NCBI RefSeq assembly: GCF_900117455.1
Contig: NZ_FPHO01000003.1
Location: forward strand, 930,001 to 994,000
From: Hyphomicrobium sp. CS1GBMeth3
GTDB taxonomy: Bacteria > Pseudomonadota > Alphaproteobacteria > Rhizobiales > Hyphomicrobiaceae
DNA: 64,000 nucleotides
Reading direction: 5' to 3'
In this document: positions 53,131-64,000 of the stretch, piece by piece
Layout: each line of letters opens with the position of its first letter
Position numbering within the stretch: position 1 is the stretch's first letter
Notes under the pieces: model-generated
The model's database searches: none
What the model was told of the DNA's origin: nothing
The model's input: only the letters and a program-made list of their open reading frames with translations
Program-made: the position numbers and the translations under genes

Positions 53131-55007
53131 GCTGGCGGCGGCGATACGACCTGAGCAGGAGTGGTCGACTCCGGCTGCTCCTCGAGCACCTCCGCCGTCG
53201 ACGGGCTCAACGCCGTGCCCTTCTTCTTCGGCAACGTCAGCGGCGTGGGTTCCGGGGTCGTCATATTGCCACGCAGGAGCTGGCGGCCGGCGCTGAAGCC
53301 CCCGACCAGTTGCAAAGCGAGGCGCTCTTCATCCCGCTTGCGCACGTCACGCGCGGTCTCTTCTGCCATTGCCGGATCAAAACCGAGCCCGACCAACACG
53401 TTCTTTCCAAACACCAGCGCCGACTCGAACATCTCACGGATTTGATAATCGACGCGCGCCTCGATCAGCCGCAGCGCATGCCCGCGGTCGAAGGCACGCA
53501 CGAACAGCTTCGCCACCGGGAACTCGGCTTTGACGAGTTGCACGATGCGATCCGCCGTCTCGGGTTTGTCGACGCAGACCAGAATGGCCTCGGCCGTCTC
53601 CGCTCCTGACGCGCGCAGAACGTCGAGGCGCGTTCCGTCCCCGTAATAGACCTTGAAGCCGAACTTGCCCGCAGCCCGGATCATGTCAACATCGATCTCG
53701 ATCAACGACACGTCGACGCCGTGCGCCAGGAGCGGCTGGCTGACGAGCTGGCCGAACCGGCCGAACCCGATGATCAGCACGCGGTTCTGTAGATCCTGGG
53801 CCTTCTCGATACCGTCGAAGGAGACCGTCTCCCGCGGCGCGTAACGGTCATAGAGAAGCAGGATGAGCGGCGTCAGCGCCATCGACAGGATGACGATCGC
53901 GCTCATGATCGCAGCCACGCGCTGGTCGAAGACGCCGTGGCTCAGCGCTGCCGCATAGAGCACGAAAGCGAACTCGCCGCCTTGGGCGAACAGAACCGAC
54001 CTCAACAGCGCTTCCTGCCGGCTTGCCCGGAAGAGAACGGCAATGACGAAGATACCGATCGCCTTTGCGACCATGAACGCCATCACGCCAAGCACGATCA
54101 GAACCCACTCCCTTGCCACCAGCGCAAGGTCGAGCGCCATGCCGACGCTGAGAAAGAACAGGCCGAGAAGCAAGCCCTTGAACGGGTCGATGTCCGTCTC
54201 AAGCTGATTGCGGAAACTGGATTCCGAAAGCAGAACGCCGGCAAGGAAGGCGCCCATCGCCATTGAAAGCCCGCCCCACTGCATGAAGAGCGCCGCGCCG
54301 AGCACGACCATGAGCGAGGCCGCTAGCATGATCTCGCGCCCGCCAAGGGTCGCGACGAGACCGAACATCGGATTGAGCAGCCACCTGCCGGCCGCCACGA
54401 CGGCGAGGATGGCAGCGGCGCCGATGGCAATGCTGATCCACACCGGCTGGTCGCCATCGGTCACGGTGCCGCCGTTGAAGGCCGCGAAGAGCGCCACCAA
54501 CGCGAGTAGCGGCACGATCGCGAGATCCTCGAGCAGCAGGATGGAGACCGCCCGCTGCCCGGCCGGCGTCGCCGTCTCGCCGCGCTCGTCGAGCATCTTC
54601 ATGATGACGGCCGTGGACGATAGCACGAAACCCATGGCGCCGATGACCGCCACCGGCACCGAAAGCCCGCCGAGATAGATACCGACTGCCGACAACAGCG
54701 CGCCGCAAGTCAGCACCTGCACGAGCCCCAGCCCGAAGATGTCCTGTCTCAGCGCCCAGAGCTTCGCCGGGCGCATCTCGAGTCCGATAATGAAGAGGAA
54801 CATCACGACGCCAAGCTCGGCGACATGCAGGATCGCCACCGGATCGCTAATGAGCGCGAAGCCGAAGGGACCGATGATGACACCCGCGATCAAATAGCCG
54901 AGCACCGATCCAAGCCCGAGCTTGCGGAACAGAGGCACCGCCACGACACTCGCAGTGAGCAGCGCGACGGCGGGAGCGAGGCCGGCTATCGTCGTTTCAC
55001 CTGCCAT
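53127..55007 (-). CDS. Kef-type monovalent cation:proton antiporter (CPA2)
   Basis: 626 residues from ATG 55007, with AAGGA upstream. About twelve or thirteen hydrophobic spans, starting LAPAVALLTASVVAVPLFRK and with GVVMFLFIIGLEMRPAKLW, a CPA2 hallmark. Then a TrkA-N/RCK nucleotide-binding domain at about 395-520 (RVLIIGFGRFGQLVSQPLLA, YYGDGTRLDVLRASGAETAE). A low-complexity tail ends in TTPAQVVSPPPA. Such proteins export K+ against H+ and are gated by nucleotides or glutathione. It lies between trmD and rplS, which are normally neighbours. Confidence 0.93.
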   Translation of the reverse strand: MAGETTIAGLAPAVALLTASVVAVPLFRKLGLGSVLGYLIAGVIIGPFGFALISDPVAILHVAELGVVMFLFIIGLEMRPAKLWALRQDIFGLGLVQVLTCGALLSAVGIYLGGLSVPVAVIGAMGFVLSSTAVIMKMLDERGETATPAGQRAVSILLLEDLAIVPLLALVALFAAFNGGTVTDGDQPVWISIAIGAAAILAVVAAGRWLLNPMFGLVATLGGREIMLAASLMVVLGAALFMQWGGLSMAMGAFLAGVLLSESSFRNQLETDIDPFKGLLLGLFFLSVGMALDLALVAREWVLIVLGVMAFMVAKAIGIFVIAVLFRASRQEALLRSVLFAQGGEFAFVLYAAALSHGVFDQRVAAIMSAIVILSMALTPLILLLYDRYAPRETVSFDGIEKAQDLQNRVLIIGFGRFGQLVSQPLLAHGVDVSLIEIDVDMIRAAGKFGFKVYYGDGTRLDVLRASGAETAEAILVCVDKPETADRIVQLVKAEFPVAKLFVRAFDRGHALRLIEARVDYQIREMFESALVFGKNVLVGLGFDPAMAEETARDVRKRDEERLALQLVGGFSAGRQLLRGNMTTPEPTPLTLPKKKGTALSPSTAEVLEEQPESTTPAQVVSPPPA

Positions 55008-55228
55008 GGGGGATCCTTCTGTCCGGAAAGCTGCGTCTGAAGAGCCGCAACGATAAGGTTGCATTGCCTCGATAAAGCCTTTGCACCGCCTCGCGCAAGG
55101 TTATCGGCGGTCGCGGCGACGGCACGCGCCACCGCGCGCGGCGACGCACCACAGCCCATACGCATCATGCCCAAGATTGGAGCAGCCATTCACCGCAGAG
55201 GGCGCGCGGTGGCCGCTGCAAAAAAGCC

Positions 55229-55957
55229 TTAACGGTTCTTGCCCCGCGCGGACCACAGATCAGGGCGCCGCGCGCGCGTCAGCCGTTCGGCCTCGGCCCG
55301 CCGCCATTCCGCGATCTTCTTGTGGTCGCCCGACATCAGCACCTCCGGCGTCGACAGGCCCTCCCAGTCTCGCGGCTTGGTATACTGCGGATATTCGAGC
55401 AGCCCGTTCTCGAAGCTCTCGTGCGTAAGGCTCTCCTCGGCGCCGAGCACGCCCGGGATCAGACGTACGCAGGCATCGATCAGCACCATCGCGGCTATCT
55501 CACCGCCGGAGAGCACATAATCCCCGATCGACACTTCGGTCACGCCTCGGGCTTCGATGAGGCGTTCGTCGACGCCTTCGAACCGTCCCGCGAGGATCAT
55601 CGCGCCTGGTCCATGCGAGAGCTCGCGGACGCGGTCCTGCGTCAGCGGCGTGCCCCGCGGCGACATGTAGAGAAGCGGCAGATCGCCATCGGTCTCTCGC
55701 GCGCGGTCGATCGTAGCCGCGAGCACATCCGCGCGCATCACCATGCCGGCTCCGCCCCCGGCCGGCGTATCGTCCACCGCCCGGTGACGCCCAATGCCGA
55801 AATCGCGGATCTGATGCAGCGCGAGCGACCACAGTCCCGCCTCGAGTGCCGTTCCGACCAGCGAAACGCTGAGCGGACCTGGGAACATCTCGGGAAAAAG
55901 CGTGAGCACGGAAGCGCGCCACGACGGACTGCCCGTGCTGGTCGGAATATGCGCCAT
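55229..55957 (-). CDS. trmD: tRNA (guanine-37-N1)-methyltransferase
   Basis: 242 residues. The trefoil-knot motif [19 protein letters not shown] is complete, with [20 protein letters not shown] before it and [20 protein letters not shown] after. It methylates G37 of tRNAs to prevent frameshifting. The usual operon partners rpsP and rimM are absent on the upstream side, where a DUF1330 gene is found instead. Confidence 0.97.
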   Translation of the reverse strand: MAHIPTSTGSPSWRASVLTLFPEMFPGPLSVSLVGTALEAGLWSLALHQIRDFGIGRHRAVDDTPAGGGAGMVMRADVLAATIDRARETDGDLPLLYMSPRGTPLTQDRVRELSHGPGAMILAGRFEGVDERLIEARGVTEVSIGDYVLSGGEIAAMVLIDACVRLIPGVLGAEESLTHESFENGLLEYPQYTKPRDWEGLSTPEVLMSGDHKKIAEWRRAEAERLTRARRPDLWSARGKNR

Positions 55958-56065
55958 GGACGGTGAAGCCTCAGCAAGCTGCCATGCGTTGCCTGACTAT
56001 AGGCTCAAAGCGCCCGCTCCGCGCAATCGCGAACGGGCGTTGGCGCCAAGCGGCTGCGACGGGCG

Positions 56066-56353
56066 TTACACGCCCTCGACAACCGTGATGTCGATGCTGC
56101 CGGCACCCTGACGCAGCGCCTTTGCCTCGGCATACTCGGGGCTCGTAGCGTAGCCGATCGCTTGCTCGTAGCTCGGAAACTCCAGCACCACGTTGCGCTG
56201 TGTGCCGTTGCCCTCGAGGATCTGGCACTTGCCGCCGCGCACGATGGGCTTGCCCTCGTACTTGTCGAGCGCGACCTTCGACTTCGCGACGTACTGCGCC
56301 CACTTCTCTGCGTCCGTCACGATGGCGTGCGCGATGACATAACCCTTGGCCAT
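56066..56353 (-). CDS. DUF1330-family protein
   Basis: 95 residues from ATG 56353 (MAKGYVIAHAIVTDAEKWAQ). YVAKSKVALDKYEGKPIVRG and VVLEFPSYEQAIGYATSPEY match the DUF1330 dimeric alpha/beta-barrel-like fold. Function unknown; these proteins are small cytoplasmic dimers. It lies 37 bases downstream of pyrF on the same strand. Confidence 0.9.
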   Translation of the reverse strand: MAKGYVIAHAIVTDAEKWAQYVAKSKVALDKYEGKPIVRGGKCQILEGNGTQRNVVLEFPSYEQAIGYATSPEYAEAKALRQGAGSIDITVVEGV

Positions 56354-56390
56354 GGTGTCTTTCCCGTTCGATTGGCGATGTTCGATGAGG

Positions 56391-57128
56391 TCAATGCGGA
56401 CCGGAGGGGGCGGCCGCGGATTTGGCCACAGCCTCACGGATGTGATGCAGGAAGGTTTCGGCCGCGAGCTTCGGATCGTCCGCCTGGGTGATCGGGCGAC
56501 CGACGACGATATGGTTCGCGCCCGCCATGATCGCGTGGTCCGGCGTCATGACCCGCTCCTGATCGTCGGTGGTACCGCCAGGAAGGCGGATGCCGGGCGT
56601 GACGATGAGGAAGTTCGGCCCTGTCGCGGCACGAATGCGCGCCGCCTCCTGTCCCGAGGCGATGACGCCGTCGAAACCGGCCGCATAAGCAAGCTCGGCG
56701 CGGCGCAACACCAGATCCGCCGGTGAGAGCGAAGAGCTCTGCTGCGCCAGATCATCCGCCGAAAGGTTGGTGAGCACAGTCACCGCGAGCAGCTTGACCT
56801 TGCTGCCGGCCCGCCCCGAGACGGCCGCGCGCAGCGTCTTGAGATCAGGGCCATGCACGGTGAGGAAGGTCACGTCGAGTTCGGAAGCATTGGCGACGGC
56901 GCGCTCGACGGTGTTGCCGATGTCGAGCAGCTTCATGTCGAGGAAAACCTTCTTCCCCTGCCGGCTGAGGTCGCGGGCAAGATCGAGCCCGCCCGCGAAC
57001 AAGAGCTCGAGCCCCACTTTGTAGAACGACACGGTATCGTCGAGAACCGCCACCAGCCGACGGGCTTCCTCGGTGGTCGGCATGTCGAGCGCGACGATCA
57101 GACGATCCTGAAGATGAATGCCGGTCAT
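56391..57128 (-). CDS. pyrF: Orotidine 5'-phosphate decarboxylase
   Basis: 245 residues from ATG 57128 (MTGIHLQDRLIVALDMPTTE). The catalytic Lys/Asp set is in KKVFLDMKLLDIGNTVERAV, with FLIVTPGIRLPGG and ANHIVVGRPITQADDPKLAA at the phosphate-binding end. It makes UMP from OMP. A TGA-N4 gap separates it from the FMN reductase upstream, so they are cotranscribed. In many Rhizobiales pyrF also follows dnaKJ. Confidence 0.97.
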   Translation of the reverse strand: MTGIHLQDRLIVALDMPTTEEARRLVAVLDDTVSFYKVGLELLFAGGLDLARDLSRQGKKVFLDMKLLDIGNTVERAVANASELDVTFLTVHGPDLKTLRAAVSGRAGSKVKLLAVTVLTNLSADDLAQQSSSLSPADLVLRRAELAYAAGFDGVIASGQEAARIRAATGPNFLIVTPGIRLPGGTTDDQERVMTPDHAIMAGANHIVVGRPITQADDPKLAAETFLHHIREAVAKSAAAPSGPH

Positions 57129-57132
57129 GGGA

Positions 57133-57723
57133 TCAACCGTGGAGCACGTGGGCGGCGCGCGCGAGGGTCTGAATGAGCTTCTTGAAGCTTTCTTGGGCTT
57201 CTTTGTTCTTGAGGTGGCCGTTGTCCTCGAACGCGTCGGCAGCCTTCGGCACCGCGAACTGCCCCGGCAGAACCAGCGCACTGAGCCCAAGCTCGAGCGT
57301 CGTGCGAACCGTGTTGAGACCCCGCAGTCCGCCCATGCCACCCGGAGACGCCGAGCCGAGCGCGAACACGCGCGTCTTGTAGACCGCGAGCGGCTCCTCG
57401 CCCTCGATACGCACGCGGCTCACCCAGTCGAGCGTGTTCTTGAGCAACGGCGTGATGGACGCATTGTATTCGGGGCACGCGATGAAGATGCCGGTGTGCA
57501 CTTTCATCAGGGCCTCGAACTTGTAGGCGTTCTCGGGAATGCCCTCGAGGGCCTGCAGATCGGCGTCGTAGAGCGGCATCGGATAGTCGCCGAGATCGGC
57601 GAAGGTAGCCGCAATTCCATTTGCCTCAGCGATCTCCGCGCCGAGCACGGCAAGCCGCTTGTTGTAGGAAGCATCCCGTGCGCTGCCGGCAAAGAAGAGG
57701 AGCTTGGTCGACGAATGGCTCAT
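57133..57723 (-). CDS. NADPH-dependent FMN reductase
   Basis: 196 residues. The flavodoxin-like motif LLFFAGSARDASYNKRLA and the FMN-binding CPEYNASITPLLKNTLDWVS define the NAD(P)H-dependent FMN/quinone reductase family (ChrR/YieF-like). It likely reduces quinones, chromate or flavin. Its stop is four bases before pyrF, and dnaJ lies upstream on the same strand. Confidence 0.93.
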   Translation of the reverse strand: MSHSSTKLLFFAGSARDASYNKRLAVLGAEIAEANGIAATFADLGDYPMPLYDADLQALEGIPENAYKFEALMKVHTGIFIACPEYNASITPLLKNTLDWVSRVRIEGEEPLAVYKTRVFALGSASPGGMGGLRGLNTVRTTLELGLSALVLPGQFAVPKAADAFEDNGHLKNKEAQESFKKLIQTLARAAHVLHG

Positions 57724-57804
57724 GCGGTCTCCGTGATCGCCGTTGTTTTTCTATGCTCCCAGGCCGAAAGCGTTCGCCGCTCGCAAAGCACAAGCGCTGC
57801 TCTG

Positions 57805-58962
57805 CTAGCCGCTCTTGCCATCGAAGAAATCCTTGACCTTGGCGAAGAAGCCGCTGCTCTCAGGGCTCGTTTCCTTGTGGCTTTCGGTCTCGAATTCCTC
57901 GAGCAGCTCGCGCTGGCGGCGCGTCAGGTTCCGCGGCGTCTCGACATCCACCTGAATGTACATGTCGCCCACGGATTTCGAGCGCAGCACCGGCATCCCC
58001 TTGCCCTTGAGACGGAACTGCTTGCCGCTCTGCGTCCCTTCCGGGATCTTGACCCGACTGACGGCGCCCTCGAGCGTCGGAACCTCGATCTGCCCGCCGA
58101 GCGCCGCTGTCGTCATCGAGATCGGCACCTTGCAGAACACATCCGCTGCGTCGCGCTGGAAGAACGCGTGCGGCTTAATCGAGAGGAAGATGTAAAGATC
58201 ACCCGGCGGACCGCCGCGCAGCCCCGCCTCGCCGTCGCCGACGAGACGCACCTTGGTACCGTCCTCGACACCGGCCGGAATGTTGACCTGCAACGTGCGC
58301 TCGCGCGTGACGCGGCCCGAGCCCGAGCAGGCCGTGCACGGGTCGTCGATCACCTCGCCGCGGCCGATGCAGGTCGGGCACGTCCGCTCGATGGTGAAGA
58401 AGCCCTGGCTGGCGCGCACCTTGCCGATGCCGCCGCAGGTCGGACACGTGGACGGCTTGGTACCGGGCTTCGCTCCGGTGCCCGAACACGTATCGCAGGC
58501 AACGCTCGTCGGCACGCGGATCTCGGCCGCTTTGCCGTTGAAAGCCTCTTCGAGCGTGATCTCCATATTGTAGCGCAGATCAGCGCCGCGCTCGCGCGTG
58601 CTCCCGCGCCGTTGGCCGCCACCACCGCGCCGACCGCCCATGAACTCGCCGAAGAGATCGTCGAAGATATCCGACATGGAGGAGGCGAAGTCCGGCCCGA
58701 ACCCGCCGCCGGGATGGCCGCGCCCGCCCATGCCATGGTCGAAGGCCGCGTGGCCGAACCTATCGTAGGCCGCGCGCTTCTGCGGATCCTTGAGGGCTTC
58801 GTACGCCTCGTTGAGGTCCTTGAACCGCTGCTCGGCATCCGCGTCGCCGGGATTGCGGTCGGGATGATATTCCTTCGCAAGCCTGCGAAAGGCGGATTTG
58901 AGATCCTGCTCGCTCGCCGTGCGTGGAACACCGAGAATGTCATAGTAGTCGCGTTTTGCCAT
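57805..58962 (-). CDS. dnaJ: Molecular chaperone DnaJ
   Basis: 385 residues from ATG 58962 ([20 protein letters not shown]). The J domain contains YHPDRN. A Gly/Phe-rich region follows, then four zinc repeats [24 protein letters not shown] and CTACSGSG, and the C-terminal substrate domains ([19 protein letters not shown]). It delivers substrates to DnaK and triggers ATP hydrolysis. A terminator separates it from dnaK, which is unusual for this pair. Confidence 0.97.
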   Translation of the reverse strand: MAKRDYYDILGVPRTASEQDLKSAFRRLAKEYHPDRNPGDADAEQRFKDLNEAYEALKDPQKRAAYDRFGHAAFDHGMGGRGHPGGGFGPDFASSMSDIFDDLFGEFMGGRRGGGGQRRGSTRERGADLRYNMEITLEEAFNGKAAEIRVPTSVACDTCSGTGAKPGTKPSTCPTCGGIGKVRASQGFFTIERTCPTCIGRGEVIDDPCTACSGSGRVTRERTLQVNIPAGVEDGTKVRLVGDGEAGLRGGPPGDLYIFLSIKPHAFFQRDAADVFCKVPISMTTAALGGQIEVPTLEGAVSRVKIPEGTQSGKQFRLKGKGMPVLRSKSVGDMYIQVDVETPRNLTRRQRELLEEFETESHKETSPESSGFFAKVKDFFDGKSG

Positions 58963-59054
58963 GGGGCGGCATTCTATCCGGCGGCATGAGGCGGGAAGCA
59001 AGCCTTATGACCCGGAACCGGGCCATGGGCTAGAAGCGCCCGGCCGCTAGAACA

Positions 59055-59107
59055 ATAAAAAACCCCTCCCCGGCCCTGCGGAAAGCGTCCGCAACGGGCC
59101 GGAGAGA
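59055..59107 (-). terminator. Rho-independent terminator between dnaK and dnaJ
   Basis: On the minus strand CTCTCCGGCCC pairs with GGGCCGGGGAG, with an inner stem in the loop (GCGGA with TCCGC), followed by six T. It follows the dnaK stop by about 18 bases. dnaJ may therefore be read through or have its own promoter. Confidence 0.85.
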
Positions 59108-59124
59108 GGAATGCGTGGCGAGCG

Positions 59125-61044
<1,920 letters not shown>

Positions 61045-61177
61045 GTCTCCGAAATCCTCTTCGTTGCGGCAGACCGTCCGGACCCTTGGTTAGGCCGGCG
61101 CCCGGTTTTGTCCGTTGGCCTCCGGGCAGGAGGCATTGGAGTACGGTCCCCAGGAGAACAATTGATGATGGGCGGTT

Positions 61178-61205
61178 ATATAGGGTGGGCTTTTCGGCGC
61201 GCAAC
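61178..61205 (-). promoter_or_regulatory. Possible sigma-32-type promoter of dnaK
   Basis: On the minus strand GTTGCGC and CCCTATAT are separated by 13 bases, about 130 bases before the dnaK start. This resembles the CTTGAAA and CCCCATNT pattern only in part. The gap 61045-61436 holds no gene. No CIRCE inverted repeat is seen. Confidence 0.35.
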
Positions 61206-61436
61206 GGGCGCTTCCCACCGCCTCAGGATCAATTTAGGGGCCGTTGGTTTAACACTTCTCACGTCCTCCGACGCAAGCACTTTGCCGACGTTTCGGCCGA
61301 AACCGCGCGTGATGAGCGCCGAAGCGCAACATGAGCCGGACCGTGCCGGCCGGATGTTACCGATCAGTCCCCATCACGGGCTGCGTCAATCGGCACCCGC
61401 GAGGCAGTGGTTCACTGCCCCTCGCGTACCACGTCG

Positions 61437-62123
61437 TCAGACCACGTTGTCATTGCCCGCCGGCGGCGCGTCGGAGGACGCCGACGCCTCGGCGGAGCCA
61501 TCGCCGCTCGGCTCAGCCTGCTCGGCCGGAGGAGCAGGCTTCTGGCCACCCTTGGCGATCACCACCATGGCCGGCCTCAGCACCCTGTCCTCGATGACGT
61601 AGCCGCACTGGAACACCTCGAGGATGGTGCCCGGCACCACGTCGGTGTTCTGCATCTCCATCATCGCCTGATGCTGGTGCGGGTTGAACAGCTCGCCCTT
61701 CGGGTTGATTCGCTTGACGCCATTGCGTTCGAGCACGTTGAGAAACTCGCGCTCGGTCATGCTGACGCCCTCGACGAGGCTCTTCAGAACCGCGTCCTGA
61801 TCGGCGGCCCCGGCCGGAACCGCCTGAATGGCGCGCTCGAAATTGTCGGCCACCGCCACCACATCGCGCGCAAACTTGGTGATGGCGTACTTTGCCGTCT
61901 CCTCGCGCTCGCGATCGGCCCGTTTGCGGAGGTTATCCATCTCGGCGTGCGCCCTGAGCAGCCGGTCCGTCAGATCGGCGATCTGCCCCTGCAGGGTATC
62001 GACCTCGGCCGCAAGCCGCTGAGCCTCCTGCGCCGGATCAGCCGCAGCCTCGGGCGTGCCAGCTACGTCTGGCCCCTGGGCTCCGCCGGGTGAACTTGGA
62101 TTTCTTGAGGTTTCGTCAACCAT
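61437..62123 (-). CDS. grpE: Nucleotide exchange factor GrpE
   Basis: 228 residues. The long N-terminal helix (EVDTLQGQIADLTDRLLRAH, AEMDNLRKRADREREETAKY) and the beta-wing domain (HQHQAMMEMQNTDVVPGTIL, VFQCGYVIEDRVLRPAMVVI) match GrpE, with an acidic/Ala-rich tail. It releases ADP from DnaK. Gene order hrcA-grpE-dnaK-dnaJ, all on one strand, is typical. Confidence 0.97.
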   Translation of the reverse strand: MVDETSRNPSSPGGAQGPDVAGTPEAAADPAQEAQRLAAEVDTLQGQIADLTDRLLRAHAEMDNLRKRADREREETAKYAITKFARDVVAVADNFERAIQAVPAGAADQDAVLKSLVEGVSMTEREFLNVLERNGVKRINPKGELFNPHQHQAMMEMQNTDVVPGTILEVFQCGYVIEDRVLRPAMVVIAKGGQKPAPPAEQAEPSGDGSAEASASSDAPPAGNDNVV

Positions 62124-62165
62124 GCCTGCTCCGCGTCGAGTGAAAATTGGGCGCGGGGCGTGCGC

Positions 62166-62191
62166 GCCTGCGTCGGATGACGCACGCAGGC
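62166..62191 (-). terminator. Hairpin between hrcA and grpE
   Basis: GCCTGCGT (62166-62173) pairs perfectly with ACGCAGGC (62184-62191) with a 10-base loop. It follows the hrcA stop by about 45 bases. A separate T-run (TTTTTTT) comes right after the hrcA stop, before the hairpin, so a classical terminator is not formed. Confidence 0.4.
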
Positions 62192-62236
62192 GGCCGCCCG
62201 AACATGCGCCCGATATCAGCCCCTAGGACAAAAAAA

Positions 62237-63295
62237 TCAAGTCAGCACGCGGCTCACCAGCCGCGCCGTGTAGTCGACCATCGGAATGATACGGGCATAG
62301 TTGAGGCGAGTCGGGCCGATGACGCCGAGCACGCCGACCACCTTGCGGTCCGTATCATGGAACGGCGCCACGATCAGGGATGAGCCCGACAGAGAGAACA
62401 GCTTGTTCTCCGAGCCGATGAAAATGCGCACCCCGTCCGCATGCTCGGCGAGCCCAAGGATCTGCAGAAGATCGCGCTTCGTCTCGAGATCATCGAAGAG
62501 CTGCCGGATACGCTCGAGATCGTCGACCGCGGAGAGGTCCTTGAGCAGGTTAGCCTGCCCGCGCACGATCAGGCTCTTGCGGTCGTCGACAGTACCGGAC
62601 CACTCCGCGAGCCCGGCTTTGATCACCTTCTGCGTCAGCTTGTCGAGCTCGGCCTTGGCCTTTCCGAGCTCCGCCTCGACGGCATCACGCGATTCCGCGA
62701 TCGTAAGGCCCCGTATGTGCGCATTGAGGTAGTTCGCCGCTTCCACAAGTGCCGACGGCGGAAGCCCGGCCGGAATGTCGATCAGGCGGTTCTCGACATT
62801 CTGATCCTCGTCGACGAGCACGACCAGAGCCCGCGTCGGATCGATGGGAACGAAATCGATGTGCTTGAGTCGCGCCACCTGCTTCTCGGCTAGCACCACG
62901 CCGGCGCAGTGCGAGAGGCCGGAGATCATCTCGCCCGCCTCCGTCAGCACCTGATCGAGCGACTTCGTGCGCTTGACCGCGAGCTGCGCCTCGATCTGGC
63001 GCCGCTCGTCCTCGCTCAGATCTCCGACCTCGAGCAGACCGTCGACGAACATGCGCAGCCCGGATTGCGTAGGCAACCGCCCCGCCGAGGTGTGCGGCGC
63101 ATAGATGAGGCCCGCGTGCTCGAGGTCGCTCATCACGTTGCGGATAGAAGCTGGCGACAGTGCCATCGGAAGTACGCGCGACAGATTGCGCGAGCCGACG
63201 GGCTCACCCGTCGCCAGATAGCTGTCGACGATCTGTCTCAGAATCGTGCGAGAACGGTCGCTGAGCTTTTTGATCTCGGATTGCGGTTCGGACAT
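62237..63295 (-). CDS. hrcA: Heat-inducible transcription repressor HrcA
   Basis: 352 residues. The N-terminal winged helix is [40 protein letters not shown] and [19 protein letters not shown], followed by the GAF-like dimerisation region with [19 protein letters not shown]. It normally binds CIRCE inverted repeats; none is visible upstream of the chaperone genes here, so it may control genes outside the window. Divergent from rph. Confidence 0.96.
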   Translation of the reverse strand: MSEPQSEIKKLSDRSRTILRQIVDSYLATGEPVGSRNLSRVLPMALSPASIRNVMSDLEHAGLIYAPHTSAGRLPTQSGLRMFVDGLLEVGDLSEDERRQIEAQLAVKRTKSLDQVLTEAGEMISGLSHCAGVVLAEKQVARLKHIDFVPIDPTRALVVLVDEDQNVENRLIDIPAGLPPSALVEAANYLNAHIRGLTIAESRDAVEAELGKAKAELDKLTQKVIKAGLAEWSGTVDDRKSLIVRGQANLLKDLSAVDDLERIRQLFDDLETKRDLLQILGLAEHADGVRIFIGSENKLFSLSGSSLIVAPFHDTDRKVVGVLGVIGPTRLNYARIIPMVDYTARLVSRVLT

Positions 63296-63343
63296 CGCTG
63301 TTCATGCCTCTCGGCGACGATACCACGGCGCCACAAGAAGCCT

Positions 63344-63373
63344 AAAAATGGCGGTTTCTTCCGTAAACACAAG
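63344..63373 (-). promoter_or_regulatory. Possible sigma-32-type promoter of hrcA
   Basis: On the minus strand CTTGTGT and GCCATTTTT are separated by 14 bases, about 50 bases before the hrcA start. The match to CTTGAAA and CCCCATNT is partial. The 242-base gap between hrcA and rph holds no gene. Confidence 0.35.
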
Positions 63374-63537
63374 ACCTCTTCCATTGACACCGTGCTCGGA
63401 TCGACGCCTGCGCGCCTGCCGTGATTGAGGTTGATCCCGCAAGTCCGCTCCCGTAGGGTCGCGCCGAAAGCGGCGGGGTTGCGGCAGTGAGCCTGGTCCT
63501 GCTCCGCACGACAATCTGCAACAATTCGCGAGCCCAT

Positions 63538-64000
63538 ATGCGCCCTTCCAAACGCCAGCCAGGCGAGCTTCGCCGCGTCTCCCTCGAACGCGCGGTCTCC
63601 ATGCATGCCGAGGGCTCGTGCCTGATCAAGTTCGGCAACACGCACGTCCTGTGCACGGCGAGCCTCGAGGAGCGCATCCCGCCGTGGCTGAAGGGACAGG
63701 GGCGCGGTTGGGTCACAGCCGAGTACGGCATGCTGCCACGTGCCACCACCGACCGCACGCGCCGCGAGGCAGCAGTCGGCAACCAGTCCGGCCGCACGCA
63801 GGAAATTCAGCGCCTGATCGGCCGCGCGCTCCGCGCAGTGGTTGACCTGCCAAAGCTCGGCGAGCGGCAGATCACCATCGACTGCGACGTCATCCAGGCC
63901 GACGGCGGCACGCGCACGGCCGCCATCACCGGCGCCTGGGTAGCGCTCCACGATTGCATCCAGTGGATGAAGCTGCGCGATATGGTGAAAGAGGGCGTGC
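63538..64000 (+). CDS. rph: Ribonuclease PH (5' part, runs off the window)
   Basis: ATG 63538 opens a frame through the window end: 154 codons starting [20 protein letters not shown], with [40 protein letters not shown] and [16 protein letters not shown], all classic RNase PH. It trims the 3' end of tRNA precursors using phosphate. It is divergent from hrcA, a conserved pairing in alphaproteobacteria. The remaining third lies beyond the window. Confidence 0.96.
   Translation, partial: MRPSKRQPGELRRVSLERAVSMHAEGSCLIKFGNTHVLCTASLEERIPPWLKGQGRGWVTAEYGMLPRATTDRTRREAAVGNQSGRTQEIQRLIGRALRAVVDLPKLGERQITIDCDVIQADGGTRTAAITGAWVALHDCIQWMKLRDMVKEGV

Noticed and set aside
57118..58989. Long plus-strand frame opposite dnaJ and the FMN reductase
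   Set aside because: Both strands cannot plausibly code here; the minus strand has clear domains.

Overview
The window looks like a chromosomal segment of a GC-rich alphaproteobacterium of the order Hyphomicrobiales, most like Hyphomicrobium or a relative. That placement is inferred from gene content and codon use: a ribosomal protein L19 with an alphaproteobacterial C-terminal extension, the hrcA-grpE-dnaK-dnaJ-pyrF order, leuC and leuD as separate genes, a DUF1217 protein, and dense GC-rich coding. No rRNA and no complete tRNA is present.

Region 1 (about 1-18152) is the right-hand part of an integrated mobile element, lower in GC and rich in unknown genes. Its right boundary is clear: a tyrosine recombinase gene (16523-17872) beside an orphan 3' half of an initiator tRNA-fMet (18108-18152). 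The intact tRNA and left end should lie before the window. The element carries an iteron-like repeat cluster beside an AT-rich stretch (185-453), an H-NS-like protein, a large phage-type protein with a lytic transglycosylase domain, several unknown genes, a membrane protein fused to a winged helix, a GYF_2 membrane protein with a lipoprotein partner, a Tat-exported metallopeptidase, an SRAP/YedK-type protein, small conserved unknowns, and near the integrase a KAP-type P-loop NTPase next to a membrane coiled-coil protein. This last group sits where cargo or defence genes are often found.

Region 2 (18153-26500) is transitional: an unknown protein, a small helix-turn-helix remnant, a 613-residue acidic protein built from two 180-residue repeats, an SH3-like exported protein, a GntR/UTRA regulator, a protein made of five to six DUF1217 repeats, and a MarR regulator.

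Region 3 (26500-64000) is mostly ordinary chromosome. It holds an AraC regulator, recR, a MATE exporter, a glycosyltransferase, a retropepsin-like protease, a translation cluster (def, fmt, truA), a universal stress protein, an SDR, folE, three or more alpha/beta hydrolases, mepA, a LysR regulator, leuC and leuD separated by three small genes, a D-Ala-D-Ala carboxypeptidase, trxB, radC, map, rplS, a decayed efflux-pump gene, a Kef-type antiporter, trmD, pyrF, an FMN reductase, the heat-shock set dnaJ, dnaK, grpE and hrcA all on the minus strand, and the start of rph.

Functional links: def and fmt handle N-formylmethionine, matched by map on the other side of the window. hrcA, grpE, dnaK and dnaJ form the chaperone set, with possible sigma-32-type promoters but no CIRCE element seen. 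leuC and leuD give the two subunits of isopropylmalate isomerase.
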